A stretch of DNA of 42,172 bases from Candidatus Woesearchaeota archaeon (lineage in GTDB: Archaea > Nanobdellota > Nanobdellia > Woesearchaeales > WJIZ01). Below, one piece after another: positions 25,112 through 32,862 of the stretch. Location: assembly GCA_018221205.1 (NCBI GenBank), contig JAAOYF010000015.1, positions 1 through 42,172 on the forward strand, given 5' to 3'. Within the stretch, counting starts at the first letter, position 1. The number at the start of each line of letters is the position of its first letter. The translations under genes and the position numbers were made by a program. Under the pieces are notes generated by a model. That model did no database searches, was not told the origin of the DNA, and was given only the letters and a program-made list of their open reading frames with translations.

Positions 25112-26410
25112 TTATTTAGCCTTTATAAGCAACGCTCCTATTATAAAGACCACCAGACCCAGCAACAGTATACCTATGATGGTGTAGAGGAAATTCAGTC
25201 CAAGTGTGTCTCGAGGAGGTGATTTTGTCTGGGTTTTGTCCACCACTACAACCACTGATTCTTCCTCTTCTTCAAACACCTCATCAATACATCTCCGAAT
25301 ATCCAGATTTATCTTTTCAGTATCCTCTAGCCTTATCTCGTCCCTGAAAGCCCCTATATCGAGCGTGTAGCTTCCTGGAGAGGCATCTTCCACATTGATG
25401 GAGAAATGAGCAGTATATTCTGCATTGGCATCTGTTCCTGTCTCTAAATCGATCCTTCCATCCTTGAACTCTTCTTTATTTATGGCCAGTTCAGAATTCT
25501 CTACTGTTATCCTGATCTCTTCTTCTTCATCACTGCCAAGATTAAGGACAGTAACGTCCAACTCTGTCTTTCTTTCACAGCCGAGGAAAGGGTTACTTAA
25601 GTCTGCCTTACTGATCACTACATTGTGAGATTCTTTGTCTACATTGAGGACAAACCTCTTCACGAGCCTGTGTTTTCGGCCTATTTCATCCTCTCCTTCG
25701 ATCTCGATGATGATAGTATAGTCTCCCTCGTCAATCTTTATCGGTACATCAAAGTCAAGCTTGAACAGTTCATCATTGCCTGCTTTGATGTCTTCTTCAC
25801 TTGTCTCGTCATCAACATCATCGTCATCATCAAAGTCCATTATAGTGATCTCCATGACAACGTCCTCTATCTCAAGATCCTTGAATGTGTTCTCTACTTC
25901 GACATCAAAATCTAGCCTATCACCAGGCTCAGCATCTCTGTCTATATCATATCCATCTGCTTTTTCGTGCAGGTTTTTATCGGTCTTTGATCCTACTTGT
26001 ACATCAATATCTGTAAACCTCAGCATTGATTCATTGCAGATGACATCAAGTTCCACTGTCTTAGAGTCTTCCGGACTGTCTTTGTCTTCATAGAGCGCCA
26101 CATCAATTATATAGGTGCCGTGCTGGAGTGATTCATCTGTCTCTATAATCACTTCAAGGGAAAGACCATCTCCAGGCTCTAATGTTATAGATCCTCCATC
26201 AAATTCCTCAAAGAAAAGACCAAGCTCAGGATCAACTGCAGTTATCCTCACTCCTTTTGCTATCGATGCTGTCGCCTCATTCTCAACATGGATTGTCAGC
26301 ACCGTAGACTCGCCGCAGTGCAATGAGTCAACATCTGTATCAGTTATGGTAAGCGCAGAAGCAGAAACTGCGAACAAACTGAATAAGAATAATAGTAAGA
26401 TTTTTTTCAT
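25112..26410 (-). CDS. Secreted, membrane-anchored beta-sandwich protein
   Basis: 432 residues from ATG 26410, which gives a compact signal peptide (M-K-K-I-L-L-L-F-L-F... with cleavage near A-S-A). Three to four repeated Ig-like/CARDB-like domains follow, each with patterns such as V-x-V-E-N and E-P-G-D-x-L. An acidic stretch rich in Asp (near 200) and an acidic linker (near 385) may bind cations. A C-terminal TM helix (about 405-428) with a basic end anchors it. Such proteins form surface scaffolds, often processed with other envelope proteins. No enzymatic motif is visible. Confidence 0.72.
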   Translation of the reverse strand: MKKILLLFLFSLFAVSASALTITDTDVDSLHCGESTVLTIHVENEATASIAKGVRITAVDPELGLFFEEFDGGSITLEPGDGLSLEVIIETDESLQHGTYIIDVALYEDKDSPEDSKTVELDVICNESMLRFTDIDVQVGSKTDKNLHEKADGYDIDRDAEPGDRLDFDVEVENTFKDLEIEDVVMEITIMDFDDDDDVDDETSEEDIKAGNDELFKLDFDVPIKIDEGDYTIIIEIEGEDEIGRKHRLVKRFVLNVDKESHNVVISKADLSNPFLGCERKTELDVTVLNLGSDEEEEIRITVENSELAINKEEFKDGRIDLETGTDANAEYTAHFSINVEDASPGSYTLDIGAFRDEIRLEDTEKINLDIRRCIDEVFEEEEESVVVVVDKTQTKSPPRDTLGLNFLYTIIGILLLGLVVFIIGALLIKAK

Positions 26411-26535
26411 ATGAATCACCCTACTGCATTTAGAATTCCATAATATATAAACGTTACCATTTTAAAGTGATAGGACTTATTCTCTATGTCATGAAAGCAA
26501 TAATTTTAAATAGATGTTAGCGAAGAAAAACATCT

Positions 26536-27732
26536 ATGGATGATCTAAAAGTTGAGGAATTAGCGAAGAAATTATTCAGCAACGGACTTGCTGCTTCTTT
26601 ATGGGATGCGAAAGAGAAAGCCCGGACCATTCTAGGATTATCAGCGAGGAAGATCAGTGAAGGTGATCAGCCTTTGAAGAAACTTGTGGAAGATGCAGAT
26701 AAACTTCCTAAGGAAGGGGCTGTTTTGAAAGAGGGCCCTGAAGACAGCGTCACCATCACTCCAGATATTCAAACGCACACATCTGAGCCGCAAGAGCCAG
26801 TTCGGGAAGCTCCTGAAGAACCGGAAGTGCAGGAGGAGACTCAGGCAGAACCGATCCAGGAAACAACTCCTGAAGAACCGGAAGTGCAAGAAGAAAGCCC
26901 AGTGGAGACAATGCCTGAGATTGAACCAGTCCAAGAAGCTACACCTGAGCCATCTCAAGAAACAACTCCTGAGATACAGGAAGAAACTCTTCAAGAAGCT
27001 CCGGAAATCCAAGAACCTGTTATAGAAGAAACTGCAGTCCAAGAGGAAAGTCCAGTTCAAGAAACAACTCCCGAGATACAGGAGCCTATGGAAACAACTT
27101 CAGAAACCGAACAAGAAACCCAGACAGAACCTGAGATTCAAGAAGAGCATCTATCTGAAGCAACTCCTGAGATCGAAGAAGCCCAAGAACCAGTGCAAGA
27201 GGAAATTCCAGAGATTCAAGAAGAAGTCCAAGAGTCTGTTGCAGAGCCAGTCCAGGAAGCAGTTTCAGAACAAGTTCAGGAATCCATCTCTCAAGAACCA
27301 GTGCAGGAGCCTGAGACCGCTGCAGAACCTGAGGAAAACGAGCAGGCAGAACCCAAAGAAGAATCCAGCGAAGCAGTTGAGGACCAACCAATTGAAGCAG
27401 AAGAGAGCCCTGAGACCGAAGAAGTCCAGGAAGAAGTTGAAGAAGAGATCGATCATGCTGTCGAGGAAGTGACTGAAGAAGAAGCGCCTGGAGTGCTCAT
27501 CAGCGAGGAAGAGAGTCCTGAAGCAGAGGCTATAACTGGTGAGTCAAAAGAAGAGCCTGAGGAAGAACCTGAGCCTGTTGAAGAGCCTGCAACCGAGGAG
27601 CCAGAAGATGTCCCTGAGACTGAAGAAAGCACTGAAGAAGCAGCTGAATCCGAGGATAGTATAAATGATTCTGATATCACCATCGATGAAAGCCCTACTC
27701 TTGATGATATGGACAAGAGCAATAACATTTAA
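26536..27732 (+). CDS. Glu/Pro/Gln-rich low-complexity acidic protein
   Basis: 398 residues. The first about 60 form a compact, predicted helical head (V-E-E-L-A-K-K-L-F, L-W-D-A-K-E-K-A-R-T-I-L-G-L). The rest (about 75-395) is an irregular repeat of E-P-V-Q-E, E-I-Q-E-E and T-P-E units, with extremely few hydrophobic or basic residues, so it should be disordered and highly negative. It has no TM or signal. A TATA-like element about 26 nt upstream suggests a leaderless message. Possible roles are a flexible spacer or a polyvalent binding protein; no family is recognised. Its stop is 24 nt before gpmI. Confidence 0.7.
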   Translation: MDDLKVEELAKKLFSNGLAASLWDAKEKARTILGLSARKISEGDQPLKKLVEDADKLPKEGAVLKEGPEDSVTITPDIQTHTSEPQEPVREAPEEPEVQEETQAEPIQETTPEEPEVQEESPVETMPEIEPVQEATPEPSQETTPEIQEETLQEAPEIQEPVIEETAVQEESPVQETTPEIQEPMETTSETEQETQTEPEIQEEHLSEATPEIEEAQEPVQEEIPEIQEEVQESVAEPVQEAVSEQVQESISQEPVQEPETAAEPEENEQAEPKEESSEAVEDQPIEAEESPETEEVQEEVEEEIDHAVEEVTEEEAPGVLISEEESPEAEAITGESKEEPEEEPEPVEEPATEEPEDVPETEESTEEAAESEDSINDSDITIDESPTLDDMDKSNNI

Positions 27733-27756
27733 AAACAAACTGACTTCTCATCAACT

Positions 27757-29277
27757 ATGCGAAAAGTCATCATAGTCATCCGTGATGGATGGGGTTATCG
27801 AAAAGAGAGTTCTGATAATGCTATAGCATCAACTGCAACGCCAGTTGCAAATGAACTGATGAAGAACTATCCGAACGTTTTATTGGATGCGTCAGGGAAG
27901 TATGTCGGCCTGCCGCAAGGATACCAAGGAAACTCAGAAGTAGGGCATATGACGATCGGCTCTGGAAGGATCATCTATCAGATGCTTGTCCGGATCGACA
28001 AATCCATTGAGTCTGGTGATTTTTTCAAGATACAGGAATTCTTGGATGCGATAGAGAATTGCAAGAAGCATAACACTGCGCTACATATCATCGGCCTGTT
28101 GCAGACTCAGGGCGTACATAGTCACATCAAGCATCTTTTTGCGCTGCTTGATCTCTGCAAGCAACAGGATTTCACTAACGTCTATGTGCATGCAGTCACT
28201 GATGGAAGAGATGCTCCAGTCCATGAGAGCAAGAAGCATATCAGTTCATTGCTTGAGAAATTCAAAGATGTGGGTTTTGGAAAGATAGCGACACTCTCAG
28301 GAAGATATTATACTATGGATAGAGATAAGAGATGGGACCGTACAAAAAAGAGCTATGATTGCATCGTCAACGCAGAAGCAGAAGCAGACTTTGATGATGT
28401 CTTGCGACAGGTCCAGACCTGCCACGATAATGATGAAACAGATGAATTCATCAAGCCGAGGAAAGCAGACTGGTATGAAGGAATGAAGCCGAATGATTCA
28501 ATCATATTCTCTAATTACCGCACTGACAGGCCGAGACAACTGACCAAGGCTATTATCGAACAGGAGTTTGACGGCTGGGAACGAAAACCGTTAGATGTCT
28601 TCTATGTCAGTATGACGCAATTCTACAGACCGATGAACTGTAAGGTGGCCTTTAAAGATGTGAAATATACTAATCTTTTGGGAGAGGTCATCAGCAAGCA
28701 TGGGTTGAAGCAATTCCGTACGAGCGAGACTGAGAAATATGCCCATGTCACTTTTTTCTTCAACGGCCAGCAGGAAAAACCTTTTGAGGGGGAGGACAGA
28801 AAGATGATCTCTTCACCAAAAGTCGCTACCTATGATCTCCAACCTGAGATGAGCCTGTTTGAAGTGACTGATAATCTCTTGAACCAAATCAATTCAGGAA
28901 CGTATGATCTCATTGTCGTCAACTTTGCCAATCCTGATATGGTGGGACATACAGGTGTTATCGAAGCGATAAAAAAAGCAGTAGCAGATGTTGATAGCTG
29001 TGTCGGGAAGACTGCTGAAGCCGGACTAGCAAATGATTATACACTCATCGTCTTCGCGGACCATGGCAACGCAGAAGACCAAACTCCTGAATGGAGGACA
29101 TCTCATACGATCAATCCAGTCCCTTGCATCCTTGTATCAAAAGAAGAGGCGTTACAGAAAGCTACCTTAAAGGAAGGGAAAGGGCTGCAGGATATCGCTC
29201 CTACTGTGCTTGATCTGATGGATATCGACAAGCCAGAAGAAATGACTGGTGAAAGTTTTATTCAAAAGCAAGAGTAG
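27757..29277 (+). CDS. gpmI: 2,3-bisphosphoglycerate-independent phosphoglycerate mutase
   Basis: 506 residues, the bacterial-type iPGM length. It starts with metal-binding I-R-D-G-W-G, then Q-G-N-S-E-V-G-H with the phosphorylated Ser60. The phosphatase insertion contains H-A-V-T-D-G-R-D, Y-Y-T-M-D-R-D-K-R-W-D-R, N-Y-R-T-D-R-x-R-Q. The C-terminal metal site has N-F-A-N-P-D-M-V-G-H-T-G and F-A-D-H-G-N-A-E. It interconverts 3- and 2-phosphoglycerate, one step before enolase. A TATA-like TTTAAAA at 27729-27735 is consistent with leaderless expression. The 3' end overlaps the convergent ROK gene by 20 nt. Confidence 0.96.
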   Translation: MRKVIIVIRDGWGYRKESSDNAIASTATPVANELMKNYPNVLLDASGKYVGLPQGYQGNSEVGHMTIGSGRIIYQMLVRIDKSIESGDFFKIQEFLDAIENCKKHNTALHIIGLLQTQGVHSHIKHLFALLDLCKQQDFTNVYVHAVTDGRDAPVHESKKHISSLLEKFKDVGFGKIATLSGRYYTMDRDKRWDRTKKSYDCIVNAEAEADFDDVLRQVQTCHDNDETDEFIKPRKADWYEGMKPNDSIIFSNYRTDRPRQLTKAIIEQEFDGWERKPLDVFYVSMTQFYRPMNCKVAFKDVKYTNLLGEVISKHGLKQFRTSETEKYAHVTFFFNGQQEKPFEGEDRKMISSPKVATYDLQPEMSLFEVTDNLLNQINSGTYDLIVVNFANPDMVGHTGVIEAIKKAVADVDSCVGKTAEAGLANDYTLIVFADHGNAEDQTPEWRTSHTINPVPCILVSKEEALQKATLKEGKGLQDIAPTVLDLMDIDKPEEMTGESFIQKQE

Positions 29278-30100
29278 CTGATCCTACTGTCCCTGGTTCT
29301 CTCATGGTGTTCTTGACCACTTTTGTCTTGAAAAGAGACCGGTGTTTCATCTCATGCTCCATGCTGAGCTTGAAGAAGTCAAAGGCGTTGCTCAATTGGC
29401 CGCCCAGGATGACTATGTCTGGACTGAAGATGTTAACAAAATTCGAAAGCGCTATCCCAAGATATTTTCCATATTGTTCGAAGATCTTCAACGCCTGCTT
29501 GTCATTCCTCAATGCTTTCTTGTAGACATCTAACGGACCGCCATCCTTGAAACTCTTTCTGCCCAGGAACGATTCCACGCAGCCATTGCTTCCACAGCAT
29601 TTTGATGGGGGACCGTCAAATTTGATCGTAGTATGCCCGAATTCAGGGGCACCATTATTTGAGAAGAGTTCTCCGTTCAGGATGACACCTGAGCCGACAC
29701 CAGTCCCTAGAGTGAGGGTGATGATATTCTCGAATTTCTTCCCTTGCCCGAAATATTTCTGCGCAAGAGCGAAATTATCAGCATCATTGCCAAAGACAGT
29801 CTTTTTTTTGAAGACTTCTGCGAGCTCTTTCCCTAAATCAAAATTGCTCAATGGAATATTTGGGGTGAGCGTGACAAAACCTTCCCTGCTCACAATGCCG
29901 GGAATACCTATACCTATGGCCTCTATCTTCTTATCCTTGCTCAGAAGAATCCTGCCGACTTTCTCGATATTCGAGATGACTGCTTCTCTGCCCTTTTCAG
30001 GCTCAGTAGAGCACACCTCTTTTTCAAGGAGTTCCCCTTTTTTTGTGACAATACCGGCTTTAATGGATTGCCCGCCGACGTCAATTCCTAAAAATGTCAT
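29258..30100 (-). CDS. ROK-family sugar kinase (glucokinase-like)
   Basis: 280 residues. The phosphate-binding start G-I-D-V-G-G-Q-S-I-K-A-G is followed by G-I-G-I-P-G-I-V, the catalytic G-N-D-A-D-N-F-A-L and L-G-T-G-V-G-S-G. The ROK zinc motif is G-H-T-T-I then C-C-G-S-N-G-C-V-E-S. ROK proteins with these motifs phosphorylate glucose or N-acetyl hexosamines; exact substrate is open. No DNA-binding domain is present, so it is a kinase and not a repressor. It probably feeds the glycolysis to which its convergent neighbour gpmI belongs. Confidence 0.9.
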   Translation of the reverse strand: MTFLGIDVGGQSIKAGIVTKKGELLEKEVCSTEPEKGREAVISNIEKVGRILLSKDKKIEAIGIGIPGIVSREGFVTLTPNIPLSNFDLGKELAEVFKKKTVFGNDADNFALAQKYFGQGKKFENIITLTLGTGVGSGVILNGELFSNNGAPEFGHTTIKFDGPPSKCCGSNGCVESFLGRKSFKDGGPLDVYKKALRNDKQALKIFEQYGKYLGIALSNFVNIFSPDIVILGGQLSNAFDFFKLSMEHEMKHRSLFKTKVVKNTMREPGTVGSATLAFE

Positions 30101-30139
30101 AGTCCTTTCTGCAGGAAGGGTATTTAAAAATTTATTGTT

Positions 30140-31234
30140 TTAGAACTTCTTTATGGTCACTTGACCTTTTTTCAGGCTCAGGACGACTTCCTGATTCTCA
30201 TCTAATCCAGATATCTTGGTGACAAGCTCTGGCAGCAAGATCCTGTTTCCCCTCAGGTCTAATTGGGTGATGATACCCTGGCCTTCTGCCATATTGATGT
30301 CTTTCATGATCTCCTTAGCTTCATTCTTTGTCTTTTTCTGCCTGTGTTCTTTTGCCTTATCATGGAGAAACTTTGCGATCTTATCAGAAACGTCAATCTC
30401 TGTTGTTTCTGTTATCCCCTGCAAGCCAGGGGAGATATTAATCTCGATGACAGTAGGACCCTTTACATCCTCTAAAATATCTACAGCACATACTTCAGCA
30501 CCTATGGCTTTAGCAGCCTTCACTGCCACTTTTCTCGTGTGAGCATCGGGCATAAATGCATCTCCCATGCCTCCTGCATGGATATTGGCCCTTTTCTCTC
30601 CAATCTCAGCTGTCCTCTTCATCCCTGCAACGACTTTCTCACCGACGACAATGGCACGGATATCCACTCCGGATGTCTCGATATATTCCTGGATGAGGAA
30701 CGGCTGTTTTAAGGTATCCAGTGCATCCAGGATAGAAGATGCAGAAGCGAATGAATCAGCATACATCACCCCTTTTCCCTGGGTGCCTTGAGGAAATTTC
30801 ATGATTATCGGATAATTCACTTTTTTGAGGATCTTTCTTGCGGCCGCTATCGTCGCAGTCAAATATGTCGTAGGCATAGGGATATTATTCTGTTGGATGT
30901 CAATCTGCGTGTAGATCTTGTCATGTGCGCTGATGTAGGCCTTCGGAAGAATGGGCAGATAGGCCTTGTCCCATAATGAAGAGGCAAGTGAATTCAATAA
31001 TTGGGCGTATTTGTAGGGGCCTTTGATATAGATGCAGTCATATTTTAAGAGGACCTCTCCGTTGTAGAGAACTTCGAGCTGCTTCGATAGGTTTACCTCA
31101 ATGTTCCTTAAGTCTATCATATCGACTTCTTTGAAATGGTTCTTCATCGCTTCTGCTAACATCTCGGAGCTTTTGCTCCCTAACGAGATGATGGCAGCTC
31201 TCAGCGAGCGTTTCTCCTCATTGTCTTGTTTCAT
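30140..31234 (-). CDS. RimK-like ATP-grasp ligase with extra C-terminal beta domain
   Basis: 364 residues. The N-terminal RimK region (12-120) is followed by an ATP-grasp fold: I-M-K-F-P-Q-G-T-Q-G-K-G-V glycine-rich loop, F-L-I-Q-E-Y-I-E, D-I-R-A-I-V-V-G, and the metal site V-I-E-I-N-I-S-P-G-L-Q-G-I. RimK enzymes attach glutamate or similar residues to proteins or cofactors. After about residue 315 there is an added domain (G-I-I-T-Q-L-D-L-R-G-N-R-I-L-L-P) resembling a small AbrB-like beta barrel. It is coupled by ATGA to the retropepsin-like gene 31231-31566, a pairing seen with RimK in other genomes. The target is unknown. Confidence 0.85.
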   Translation of the reverse strand: MKQDNEEKRSLRAAIISLGSKSSEMLAEAMKNHFKEVDMIDLRNIEVNLSKQLEVLYNGEVLLKYDCIYIKGPYKYAQLLNSLASSLWDKAYLPILPKAYISAHDKIYTQIDIQQNNIPMPTTYLTATIAAARKILKKVNYPIIMKFPQGTQGKGVMYADSFASASSILDALDTLKQPFLIQEYIETSGVDIRAIVVGEKVVAGMKRTAEIGEKRANIHAGGMGDAFMPDAHTRKVAVKAAKAIGAEVCAVDILEDVKGPTVIEINISPGLQGITETTEIDVSDKIAKFLHDKAKEHRQKKTKNEAKEIMKDINMAEGQGIITQLDLRGNRILLPELVTKISGLDENQEVVLSLKKGQVTIKKF

Positions 31235-31566
31235 TCTATCATCGGATCGATTAAAAAATCTTTTTTCAATGCATTCTGCCCTATGAGGACCTTATATTTC
31301 ATATGGCTCCTGTCTGCAAGAGTGAATTCTGTGCTGAATGTCTTTTTCGCGATGGTTATTTTACACTCGATGATCGGCCTGACATGAGAGCCATGCGCTG
31401 ACCTCACTTTCTTCTGTCTCAAAATGGGCCCGAGGTGGAGCTTTTTTGCGAGAGTGCTGTCCATAGAACTTCTTGTTGCACCGGTATCTATTCTCGCCCT
31501 TATCTTATGCTTTGATGCACCATGAAGGGTGACTTCTTCAGTGAGGCCGATGATTGTCTTTGACAT
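31231..31566 (-). CDS. RimK-associated retropepsin-like protease
   Basis: 111 residues. The catalytic-type motif A-R-I-D-T-G-A-T-R-S-S (residues about 24-34) equals the D-T-G-A of aspartic proteases. The rest is a single retropepsin-like beta domain with V-L-I-G-Q-N-A-L near the end. Members are annotated as RimB or 'ATP-dependent zinc protease' and are encoded with RimK. They may trim or remove residues that RimK adds. A TATA box at about 31586-31596 (minus strand) serves this two-gene operon. The next gene is divergent. Confidence 0.83.
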   Translation of the reverse strand: MSKTIIGLTEEVTLHGASKHKIRARIDTGATRSSMDSTLAKKLHLGPILRQKKVRSAHGSHVRPIIECKITIAKKTFSTEFTLADRSHMKYKVLIGQNALKKDFLIDPMIE

Positions 31567-31646
31567 GGTTGGCTTGAGTCAAGATTGCTTTATAAATGTC
31601 ACTATTTCTGGCAAACTGTTATAAATTGTCAGATAATACTTTGGCC

Positions 31647-32312
31647 ATGCAATTAGAGAATATTAAAGAGCATATTCCAGCAAAACTCTATGAGGTAATC
31701 TCCCAGAACATCGAGGAGTTAAGGCCAGCTCAGACAAAGGCCATCGAAAACGGCCTATTTGAAGGGAAGAACTTATTGATATGCACCCCTACTGCTTCTG
31801 GCAAGACCTTGATTGCAGAGATGGCCTGCATCAAGAATATCCTGGAGCGGAAGGGAAAGGCAGTGTATATCGTGCCGCTGAAAGCATTGGCAAATGAGAA
31901 GTTCAAGGAATTCAAGAAAAAATATGGTAGCTTCTTGAAGATCGCACTTTCCATAGGAGATATGGACTCGAGTGATCCCTACCTGATGGATTATGATCTC
32001 ATCTTCACCACTTCTGAAAAATTAGATTCTTTGACCAGACACCATAGCCCGTGGCTGAAATATATCAAGACAGTCATCGTGGATGAGATCCATCTGATGA
32101 ATGATCCGGGCAGAGGACCTACATTAGAAATCTTGATCACTATCCTTCGGAAATTACTGAGCAATCTGCAGATAATAGGATTAAGCGCCACTATCGGCAA
32201 TCCTGAAGAATTAGCAGAGTGGTTAGGCGCTCATTTAGTTGTTGACGATTGGCGTCCTGTGAAATTAGAACAGGGAGTGTATCTAGAAGGGAGAATAGAT
32301 TTTTCTAAGTGA
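31647..32312 (+). pseudogene. N-terminal RecA1 fragment of a Hel308/Hjm-type helicase
   Basis: 221 residues from ATG 31647. They match only the first ATPase domain of Hel308: Q motif region R-P-A-Q-T-K-A-I, Walker A P-T-A-S-G-K-T, V-P-L-K-A-L-A-N-E-K, T-T-S-E-K, D-E-I-H-L-M and S-A-T-I-G-N. The frame ends just after D-W-R-P-V-K-L. Full-length Hel308 has about 700 residues, so RecA2, the winged helix and the ratchet domain are missing. The region beyond is occupied by the convergent YIP1-like gene (8-nt overlap). Promoter and ATPase motifs look intact, so it could be a recent truncation or a functional single-domain product. Confidence 0.75.
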
Positions 32313-32862
32313 GACCGACCGCTAACAGAATGATCGCTGTGACTGTGGCGAGGATCGCTATCAATACTAAAGGGATGGCGATGACAGCTATGGCCCTTCC
32401 TGTCGTCAATACCATGGTGTTCTTGAGTACAATGACAGTAAGGATGATCATCCAGATCCCTGTGAGGAATGTTATCAACGCGCCAAAGAGAGGAATGATA
32501 TTGAGGACAGCAAGCCACGAGATTACCCGTGCATAGGCCAATGGCTGGAACAATTCCAGGAAAGATCCTTTACCCCTGAGAAGTCTTGCGAGAAGATATA
32601 AGATGCCGGTCCAGATCAACGCGCCGACGATGCTGCCTATGGCAGAGCCAAAGAAGCTGAATGCAGAAGGCTTGACAAGCGGTGCAAGCCCAAGGGAATG
32701 CAATGCCTGCCTCTGCGTGCCGAAGAAACTTGGAATGTTCCCCAGCAAGCCAGCAATGGCGATTATGATTATGCCAAAGTGCCATGCGTTCTTCTCTTTC
32801 GAGACTTTCTTGATGGTCTTTATGTCAAATGCAAGTATCTTGAATGGTTCTATGAGTTTCAT
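32305..32862 (-). CDS. YIP1-family membrane protein
   Basis: 185 residues. A cytoplasmic N-terminus of about 25 residues is followed by five hydrophobic helices, with a YIP1-like core (G-S-A-I-G-S-I-V-G-A-L-I-W-T-G-I-L-Y-L-L-A-R-L-L-R-G-K-G-S-F in the middle, then P-L-A-Y-A). The archaeal role is unknown. The ATG overlaps the ftsY stop, so it is the downstream member of the pfdA-ftsY series. Confidence 0.75.
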   Translation of the reverse strand: MKLIEPFKILAFDIKTIKKVSKEKNAWHFGIIIIAIAGLLGNIPSFFGTQRQALHSLGLAPLVKPSAFSFFGSAIGSIVGALIWTGILYLLARLLRGKGSFLELFQPLAYARVISWLAVLNIIPLFGALITFLTGIWMIILTVIVLKNTMVLTTGRAIAVIAIPLVLIAILATVTAIILLAVGLT

